NCBI GenBank assembly: GCA_004026145.2
Contig: CP034977.1
Coordinates: forward strand, 281,043 to 345,042
Source: Takifugu bimaculatus
Lineage: Eukaryota; Chordata; Actinopteri; Tetraodontiformes; Tetraodontidae
DNA: 64,000 bases
Direction: 5' to 3'
In this document: piece after piece, positions 28,401 to 38,871 of the stretch
Position numbering within the stretch: position 1 is the stretch's first letter
Layout: every line of letters starts with the position of its first letter
Translations under genes and position numbers: made by a program
Notes under the pieces: generated by a model
What the model saw: only the letters and a program-made list of their open reading frames with translations
Told to the model about the DNA's origin: nothing
Database searches by the model: none

Positions 28401-31006
28401 CCGGCCGCGTGACCGAGTCCATAAGCCAGGAGAACCCCCTGTCGCAGCAGATCTCAGACGTGGTCAAGCAGCCGGCCTTCATCGCGGGCATCGGCGCCGC
28501 CTGCTGGATCATCCTCATGGTCTTCAGCATCTGGCTGTATCGACACCGCAAAAAGAGGAACGGCCTCTCCAGCAGCTACGCAGGCATACGCAAAGGTTGG
28601 TTCTGCCAGTCATGTTTGAGAGGTCTCTCGCTCAGATGCAGCGGCTGCTGGTGCTTTCACTGACGCTGACGCCTGTCTGAAATGACTCCGCCGAGAGCTC
28701 TGCGCTCTGGCACGTTTGATTTTTCTGTCGCCGTCTTTCCCCGCAAAGGTTTTTTGAAAAATGTTTTCAGCAAAAGCTGTTCTGAAGACCAGCGTCTCCC
28801 AGTTTAGCACCTCCCATCTGACAGCAGGGACGAGGAGAACAATCTGTCTTTTGAAGACAGACGGACATTTTCCATCCTTGTAGTACTCCACACAACATGG
28901 TGGAGGCTAATTGTTCCTTTTCATCGTATTAGATGAATATTTGGAGATAATTGCAAATACTCACTGTATAAGATCACAATTTGAAAGACAAAGCGCCACG
29001 CGGGCAGTTGCACTCCGATACAGTAACCCCAGCCGACCCCAGCGGTTTGTTTTTGTCCGGCCTGAGTCGAAGCGACAGGGTTCACGACTAGGCCGACCTC
29101 TGCCTACGAGGGTCGAGAGTCAAGAGAGCTATTGCTCTGTTCGATGGTCTTTGGCTTAATGCGTGGCCCTGGGCTGTGCAGCTGCTGCTCGTCACTGCTA
29201 CCTGCACTGGTGCCAGTAAATCAGAGGTGATCCACCCTTCAGTTCGGAGGACATTAGCCCGGCTAACCTCGACCTCCGGCCTCAGACGGAGATGCTTTCT
29301 GATTGTATTTTTACTCCTCATAGCACCGCTAGGCGAATACAACCTCACTCTGTCGCAGTCTACGCCAAAAAATATAATGCATAATTGAATTAGAGTACAA
29401 CCAAAGGCATCTTTACCCGAAGTAACCGAGGTTATTTATAGAATGTACTTCTGCGGAGGAGTGAAGGCTGTGCTTGTGGTCAGGTCTACAAAGGCTCGAG
29501 TTACCCTCTGATTCCGTTAGTTGTTGGCTGACATGAACTCGCAGAGCTGTCCAGACGCACAGTAGGCAGATGTGCCCCCCCCCCCCCCCCAATCCTCCCC
29601 CGCTCCGCCCCCGCGCGCACCCAGACCACAAGAGGCCGCGGTCTTTGTTGGAGCCGCTAACCCGAGAGGGGTCCGAAAGGAGGATAATTGCAACCACATG
29701 AAGAAAACAGTCCCTGCTGGAGGTGATTTGCTTTGGACGGGGCTCGTTATGCAGTTTTTCGCCTGTAACTGAGAGACCCCGGTAAAAGAAAGGCCGATAA
29801 CATTAGGTCACATTTGCCCGAGATGATAAGACGGATCGCTTGAATCCACCCCGCGGCCAACAATCTGACTCGGGCCCCTTCCAGGCCAAACTGTGAGTAA
29901 GGGAGCTGCGCGGGTGATGACGGGAGCGTCAGAGACGGCGACACATATCTCCCCGGTGTGTGACCCCTGCCCAGCAGGCCTCCTGACAGCCCTGGGTGAG
30001 GATTTGAACCAGCAGCTGGCTCAACACTCAGATCCCACCCCCCACCCCCACCCCCCCAGCTGGCGTCCGGAGAAGTCTGCATGGATCTAAACCACCAGCG
30101 TGTGAATACCGGCTTTGTAGGGATTTCTGTCCCGATTATTGATTTTATTTCTTTCCTTTCCCAACAGTGCCGTCGTTTACCTTCACACCAACAGGTAAGC
30201 ATTGTGTATTTATTCCACAATTACTAGTGGGGTTTTTTATTTACATTTGTGCCATTGCTGAAGCCCCAGGGTTCATCAGAGCGGTTCAAACAAGGATGCC
30301 AAATATTTGTGTCGTATCAGAACGTCCTGGTTCCACCCGGGGCTGTTAAAACAAGTGTTCATCAAACAGCTGCTCGCCACCTCAGATGGGATTTAAGATA
30401 ATGACACGCTGTCAGACCTTCAGGAATACACTTCCAGATATGCAAGTGACAGCAAGGGCGAGGTTACCGCACTGTGCGTGTGGTGTTTTGATCCCTGGAG
30501 GTGTGTAGACGCTCAGCTCACAGGTGGATGTTGGTGGACGGGGCCAACAAAGGCAACGCCGAGAGCGAATCCCAACAGTGGCGGCATTGTGCAGTCACTG
30601 CCTCAAGGCTCCTGATCAAAACCTTGTTTTTTTTTCTTTTGTAGATGTAAATCTTCTGTGAAATCTGTGGGTTGAAACCTGCCCCGTGTGAACTCTGTTA
30701 GGTCTTTGCCACCGTTTCTTGGTCTTTAATAGACGTTACAGTATGGAGGCGGATCTCGACTCAGAGGCAGATCCACTCCGTCTGTAGGCGAAGACTAAAA
30801 CAGCACTTCCTGTTTTGCTAAACAGACACGAGCAACTGAGGCAGCTGCCGGCTGCTCTACCATTTTCTCTCCTCTCAGGGAGAAGATTGCAATTAAAGTT
30901 GGTAGTTTATCTCTGCCCCACACACCGGCGGCTTAGGGCTCCTTGAAAGAGTCCAACTTGCAGACATGCACGCACGCACACACACACACACCCACCCACA
31001 CCCACC

Positions 31007-31089
<83 letters not shown>

Positions 31090-34000
31090 GAAACCTGGGC
31101 CAGGAAACTAAAGAGCTCTGCATCTCCTGCTTCATAAGCCTCTTACACATCCTCTCCCTCCTCCTGGTTCTGTGCATGTGTGACTCATGCAAAATGATGG
31201 AGGGCATATTTATGCACCACACACACACACACACACGCATGCACTGGGTAATTTTGCCTTGACCTTGCATGACAACAGCAAAGATGCTAATGTGATCACG
31301 GTCATAATGGGGATGGGATTGTATTCAAAACTCATTACTTTTTTCCCTTTTCAGTGGCATATCAGAGAGGTGGTGAAGGTGTAACTAGCGCCGGGAGGTA
31401 AGAGATCATTTTTTCTGCTCTGTGTGATTATTATTTAACCCAATTTAAACCCTGATTAGAAATTATTCCGTGAAAAAAAGACTCCTCAACGGCAGCGTTG
31501 GGTGGTTGTACTGCCCTTTACCAAACGGTAGGGGGCGATGTGTGACTTCGTTAGGCAGCAGGCGGCAGAGAAAAGAGTGGGTTGAGATGGCTGTAACAAC
31601 ATGAACAAAGCCCCGTGTAGGCTTCCAGGAACCCATTTTCATAATATACAGTGAAGATCCGCGTTCAGCCACAAGGCTGTGCCGTGGTTTCACCAGGAAA
31701 CAGCCGTACAGTCACGGTCCCACGCGCCACACCTCTCTCCTCATGCTATGGAATGGTGCAGTGGGAACATGAGACTGCCCAGAATCTTGCCTGGTGACCA
31801 CTGCATCAGCTTGATAACACAATCTACCATATGGCACCAGCTTTTGTACAGCTGGGAGAAGAAAATCTTAAATATAGTCATTTAGAGATGCCTTGATCTG
31901 CTCTCTCTGGAACAGAGGCAGCACAGTCACGTTAGCGCGTGCTTGTGTGTCCTACTCATGCGTTAATGAATACTTAGCTCGCAGCCATCAGCAGAAAGTC
32001 CATATTCATTATATTATTCTGTTGTGTGATTGAATTCCATGAGCAGCAAGGCTGTGTCAGCCCCGCACAAAGACAATAGCCGCTCGATATTAACATACAA
32101 CCGCCGACATGATTGAGGAGCTATTGTGCGATTGTGTTTGGCTGCTCAAGACAAATGTGTTCATTACCCCAAATGTATCCGAGAAATGAATCATTTGTGA
32201 GGGGATGTGGAAATGTACTTAAATGCTAATTCAATGTTGGGTATAAGCAAACTGGGAGTCATTCTGAGGAGGCTCGAACACTGAAATACACCCTAATAGA
32301 GAGGGGTGCATTCATTAGCCTAGGCTAATGCATTCCATAAGAAGTGTAGGATCACTTATGCTTAGGTTATGTTTTTAGAATCCTGGAAGATGATGCAAAA
32401 AGCCTCCTCTGTGTGGTTTCTTTTCTTTATTTTTGGGTTCAATAGATGTCCAGGATGCACAGTTTTATGTTTGGAATCACAAACCTTCATCAGCTGAGGG
32501 CAAAGAGAGCACAAGGCAAATTTATTTAATACGGTTTTGAGCACATGCGCGCGGGCGTGTGTGTGTATGTGTGTGTCCCTTTGTTGTTTTTCTTATTCCT
32601 CCATTTTTCTCAGCCACTGAATAAATAAGCTGAACATAATCCTCTTCCTCCTCATTTTCAAATATTGGTGTTCCTGCGGGCCCCCCGACTTCACTCACAT
32701 CCATTCCCGTGCGGCGACTGTTAACCCCTTAGCGTGTTTTTTGTCTCGACAGACCCGGCTTGCTGAACATCGGGGAGTCTGCCACTCAGCCCTGGCTAGC
32801 CGACACATGGCCCAACACCTGCTCCAACCACAACGACTGCAGCATCAACTGCTGCACCGCCGGCAACGGCAACAGCGACAGCAATCTGGCCACGTACAGC
32901 CGCCCAGGTATGCAGCGCCGGCACCTGCGCGCCCCGGAAAAGAACCAAAATAAACACTCCCCTCGAAGGTATTGAGGCGGTCCTCGACAAATAATAAAGA
33001 AGCAAGAAAAGTAGGGCCTTTGGGACTGTGCGGTGCACAAGGAAGCAAAATCTGATATCTGGGTTAGGTCTCTGGGGAGCTCTTCTGTGTTTCTCTCCTT
33101 TCTCTGGGTCTCTGGGAGGAAGAACTGAAGAAATATTAGGATTAAGAGCGATGGTGCGCTTATGCATTTGATTTATCGGAGGTTAAGGTAGAGCTGTTTT
33201 AGGAAGGAAATAAAAAGAGCACACTGAGAGGGGCTTATGGCTCTGCTGTGCCGCTAATCAGATTGCTCTGCTGATTTCCATAGTGTTGTTATAGCCGGTA
33301 ATGTAATTTCCCTTAAGTGCTCAGTTATTTAAGAAATGTGCGGGAGGCGGATAGGTCAAGGCTGGACTCTGGCTGGAAGCGGATGAGGAGGGAGCGATAG
33401 CAAGGGCGCACCTGAAATTTGGAGAGGTGGAGGAGGATTTAATAAATGCTCAGCACAGCCTTAGAGGCTAAGCAGGGGTGTCGAGGCATGAATTAAGGCG
33501 AGACAAACAAGGAAGTGTGCCGTGAGATGTGTTTTTATGCCATCGCGAGCACATGGGCGTAAGCCTCTGAGAGGAGAGTAGCGAAAAAAAACCTCAGTTA
33601 GCATGACACAGGATGTTATGTTATTAATTTCAACATGGGCCTAAGCTTCGAACTACCAGATCCTCGGAAAGCTGGACTGCAGTGAAGAGCTTCATGTTCT
33701 AAATTATGCACTTTGGGACTGCTCTTTTAAAGGAAGCCCATAATTCCCATCCAGCTGTTTGGTCTAATATCCATCCAGCCGTGCAATAGTTTCTTCGCCC
33801 TTACATCAAACCCTTCCTACCCCCTCTTTTTTTTCATGGAGGATTAATAATTCATTTTGTAGACTTTGCAGTCATCAAATTTCACTTCCCCCCCCCCACC
33901 TCTCGGCGCTAATCACTGTTCCGAGGTCGAATTAACTCTGCTTTAACATGGTGTCGGATGTTTTAGTGGGGAATAACAGCCCTCACTCCTCGCATGACAC

Positions 34001-37000
34001 CCCGCAGTATGATGCTAAGGAGCTTGCCAGCTGCATGCTTTGTGTGTGTGCCAAACCTGAAACCTGCGAACATTAAGAGGATCACCGACTAGGTGACGGA
34101 GCAAAGAAATGGAAGTTAATGTCCCTTTATCGCAGCCACGGGCCCCTTCACGCGCCGGCCTTTGAAGTGTCGAGCTGCTCCGTGCCACCGCAATGCACCT
34201 ATGGCCGCCCTTGGTATTTACCATGAGGCTAGCTCTCAGATCTGCGGGAGGATTTGAATATTTTATGAGCCAGGGAAAATTGGATCTGTCAGGGAGCCAT
34301 GCTTTTACCTTGCGCTTCATTCCAGGTCTTTGATACCGACACGTCTCTCCGTCCCTCTCAATGAGCAAAGATGCTTCCCCTGTCGGACAGAAAAGAATGG
34401 AGATGATACCTAACACGAGATTTAGCGAGGAGGTTCAGCGTCACCCGTCTCGCTGCGCGTAGATCATCATCGGCATATTTTAAATCAGAGGCAAATGTTG
34501 CCACGCCTGATAATCCCTTTAATATTTAAATGCACCGTGGTTTCAGTTGCGTAGCGCTAGCACACTGCTAATATGAGCGGCAGAAGACCAGATTGATTAA
34601 ATTTCATGCTCATGTTCTCCAGCCGACTGCATCGCCAATTATAACAACCAGATGGAAAACAAGCAGACCAATCTCACAGTGCCGGAGTCGGGACTCTACG
34701 GAGACGTGGACCTGTCCAACAAGATCAATGAAATGAAGACCTTCAACAGTCCCAACCTGAAGGAAGGCCGCTTCGTGGGCCCGGGGGGCCAGCCGACGCC
34801 CTACGCCACCACGCAGCTCATCCAGTCCGCCATCCTGGGGAACAACATGAACGCAGACAGGGGAACAGGGGGGAGCGGTGGGGGACTCGGGATCGGAGGG
34901 GAGCTGAACGAAAAGCACTGCTGGAAGCCCCCCTCCATTCAGCAGCAGAAGCAGGACCTGGGGTCGCAGCTGCAGTACAACATCATGGAGCAAAACAAGC
35001 TGAACAAGGGTGAGTTTGTGGATTACCCAGCAGCCGCGCTAAAGAGGGCCGCTCCCCGCCATGACCTTCATCCTCTCTCCACTCGCTTCTCTGGGGAAAC
35101 CTATAGAAGAGTTTTCCTTCGCCCTCTTTTCCCCTCTCCGCTCCCTCTCTGTCGACGATGGCGTCATCGCTCTTTCTCTCTGCATTTCCATAACCTCTCA
35201 TCACCCCTCCGCGCCATCACGCCTAATCTCCGCCGCTAAATGTGGTGCCAGGGCCGGACCGCCGCCGTCTTAGCGCCTCTGAGTCCTCTTCTAGTGATGA
35301 CAGCAGGTGTGAGGGCTTAGCTCCAGGGTCCCGTTTCCCGAAGTCAAAGATGGCGAGATGCTCTGAAAGGAGCCATCGTCGCCTCGTTGTACCTGCGGAA
35401 AGGAGCCAACATCTGGCGTCGCGCTGTCGGAAATCTCCCCGCAGATGTTGCATGTTGCCTTCACCTACTCACCTGTGCATTACTCAGCATGAGCCGCATG
35501 CCTCGCCGCTTCGATTCGACTGCACGCTTTTCAGCTCACCAGACATGACGCTAATTATTATCTGCATTCGCACCCCCTCCCCCATCCATCAGACCGTTAC
35601 AGAGGGGGGGACAGCCCCATGCCAGCCACCATCCCCTACAACCAGAGCCACGACAGCCACACCGGAGGCTCGTACAACAGCTCCGACCGCGGCAGCAGCA
35701 GCACCTCCGGTAAGTGTCGGAGCCTTTCGGGGACTTCTTAAAGGTCACTCAGAGGTCACAAAAGCGTCCCAACTTTTTCTTTCATGACGCAGTTTTTTTC
35801 CTCTCTTTGTATCTGCTCTGTTTAATTTAACCGCCAAAGTATTTTCCCGCCTAATTATTGTTGTGAACCATTTAATTGTACTCCCCCCAAGCCCCATTTG
35901 AGAATCCCACTTTTGCTTAAAAGCCATAAATCACTTTGTGGGGGCTAATAATGCAGCCTTTTAAATGGTAATTTGATTAATCTCCATGCCATCCTATCTT
36001 GAAAGGGAGATGCCTTCAGAAAGTGGAACATTTGCCAAACACAATGGGATCAAAATGAAGTCATGAGCACTGTGCCACGAGATTTGTTTCTATTTTCTAT
36101 TTCTTCCTTCCAGACCTCTGATTTTTATTACATTTTCCTGTTTGCCCTTGCCTTTTTTTAATTGGCTTTACGTTAATTCCGGTATGGAGCAGCCTAATTT
36201 CATCAGGGGCTCGACGTCTGTCTGCAGACAAGGACAAACGATGACACGCCGCACACGGCACGCAACGCTGCCACCTTAATGCCGTTTATCCATTCTGATG
36301 CTGCATCTGAAGTTGGGGCCATTAAGGCGAAGCCTTTAATGCTCACTGCACTGACCTCACAGCTCATTGCTTCTCAATTCCAAGCGTCTGATATTAATTG
36401 GACCCCTTTCTGCCGTTTTCTTCCTACCTTTCCTCAGTACGGCATAATACCGCTGTAGGGAAATGACTGTGTTTTATGGCATTTCCCGTCCTATTTTAAC
36501 CACGAGGCATCAGTGAGTACTTGCATAAATTGGAGGGTTTGCATTAGCCTTTGCACTCTCTCATGTAAAATGAGCTTTTCTTTCAACGACTCTCGCTAAA
36601 GCATTTATCTGCCGTCGGCCTGCTGCTGGTTACCTTTGTGATTTCTTTAACATTCATAATAGATGTTGGAGCCGTTGACAACAATATGATCCTGATACTG
36701 ATTCTTTTCCCTCGTTCCCTTTTTCCACGCAGGGAGTCAGGGTCAGAAGAAAGGAGGACGTACACCCAAACTACCCAAACAGAGCACAATGAACTGGGCT
36801 GACCTTCTGCCCCCTCCCCCAGCAAACCCACCCCCAAGCCGAAGCACAGAGGAGTACTCTCTATCGATGGAAGAAAGGTGGGGCACAAAGATAGTGTTTC
36901 AGACCCACACACACACACACACACACACACAGTAGTTAAGCACTCGCTCCTTCTTCCTGGTTTTCTCACCTCCACTACAAAAGCACCCCCCCCCCCCAGA

Positions 37001-38833
37001 GGGGGTTTCCTGTCTATTAGCGCCAGACTCACATCAAAATGCGCTGGAAGAATGGTATGAATATTTAGAACGTGTTTTCCTGTTTGAAAACATCCGTGTT
37101 TTCCGCGAGCGACACGGCTGTAATGAGGCTCGTTTCTCTCCGCCGGCAGCTGTGACCCCAACATGCAGTGCACCGTGCCCCCCTCCCACATGTACCTGCA
37201 GCCTGACGAGCTGGAGGAGGAAGAGGAGATGGAGCGGGGACCCACTCCACCCGTCCGAGGGGCGGCGTCCTCACCCGCCGCCATCTCGTACAGCCACCAG
37301 TCCACAGCGACGCTCACGCCCTCGCCGCAGGAGGAGATGCAGCCGATGCTGCAGGAGGCATCCGACGGCCACGAACGCAGGTACAGAGGCACCACTGGGT
37401 CTCCTTGACTACAGATGTGTCCCGACCCTTTAAAACTCACACGTTTTTCTTTCTAATCCGGTCCACTATCTCAAGGCTCCGCGGGCTAGACTGCACCGTT
37501 GGCACTTTTTCCACCGGTGTGTTTTAGATTGATTACTTCCAGGGAGCTCGGTTTATTTCAAACACTATAAAACCCAACTTGCAGTGATTTCAGTTTTTAA
37601 ACTGAGTGCTATTATCATAATTGAACTTCCTTCAGGTCCACTTGTCTCTTATCTTTTTAACGGAGGCCATTTTAGACTATGAAATTCCTAAATCCACCCT
37701 GACGTCAGAAGGTGCTTCAGCATAATGTCTTGGAAACACATAAATCTGACGTGATTGCCAAACTGTCTCCTGACAGGCGCCATGCTGTAAGCCCCCCAAC
37801 CCCTCCCAGGCCGATTTCCCCCTCACACACGTACAGCTACATCACCAGTCCGCTGGCTTTGGACACCGACGGCATCGAGGAGGAGGAAGAGGACATGCTG
37901 GAGGAGGAGGAAGAGGAGGAGGAGGGCGACGAGACGGATGCCGAGGTGGCCAAGATGCACTACCACCACACACACCCCCACATGCACCCGCACCACCCCC
38001 AGATGCAGCCGCGGCGGTTGCTCCTGCGGGGGATTGAACAGACGCCTGCGTCCAGCATGGGCGACCTGGACAGCTCGGTGACCGGTTCTATGATCAACGG
38101 GTGGGGTTCGGCTTCAGAAGAGGACAACGTCTCCTCGGGGAGGTCCAGCGCCGTGAGCTCCTCGGACGGATCCTTTTTCACCGACACCGACTTTGCCCAC
38201 GCGGTTGCAGCGGCGGCTGAATATTCGGGCCTCAGGCTGGCCAAGTATCCCGGCAACCAGGGCCACGACGTCAGCGGAGCTTCAGGTACTTGTGTGGTCT
38301 TCAAGAAACATGGCTGTTCGGGAGGGTACAAGAAAATCACTCCGCTCTCTTCCCTCAGCGCGGAAATACCAAATAAACCCATCAGGCCACCGTCCCAGCA
38401 GCCCAGTGTCTACAGACAGCAACATGAGCATGGCGGCCGTGCACAGGAGGCCTCCGAAGAAGCAGAAACAGCCCCCTGCACGGCGTGAAGCTTACAGTGA
38501 AGGTACTCATCAAGGATGACATCACATTTAGCATTACAGTGTGAGTGTGTGTGTGAGCCGTATTGTCTTGATGCAGCCAATGGAATGATAAAGAGATGAT
38601 TAGAAGCCCGAGTGGGTGCCACCGGTCCATAAAAAGCTCGTTCTTATTGATGGATTTTCATTTCCTTCACCGATATGGAAAAGAACAACGCAGTTTTGCT
38701 GTGATGCAGAAATAAATTCGATTGAACTGCCGAGCTGGAGCTTTAATCATCACATCTCATCTGTGTGTGAACACACTTTGAGTGCATCGCTTCTAATTTG
38801 TGGCGGTGCTTTAACAGTTCCAGATGTATGCAT

Positions 38834-38871
<38 letters not shown>

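Larger units (their letters stand above)
36878..37776 (+). other. two robo1 introns flanking the CC3 exon
   Basis: The first intron (272 bp) contains a (CA)n at 36906-36931 and a C-run near 36988-36998. The second (37381-37776, 396 bp) shows nothing notable. The coding exon 37150-37380 lies between them. Confidence 0.8.

Noticed and set aside
36583..37440. 285-residue minus-strand open frame
   Set aside because: It overlaps the antisense of robo1 exons 36733-36877 and 37150-37380 and reflects their GC-rich composition; no family motif is present.
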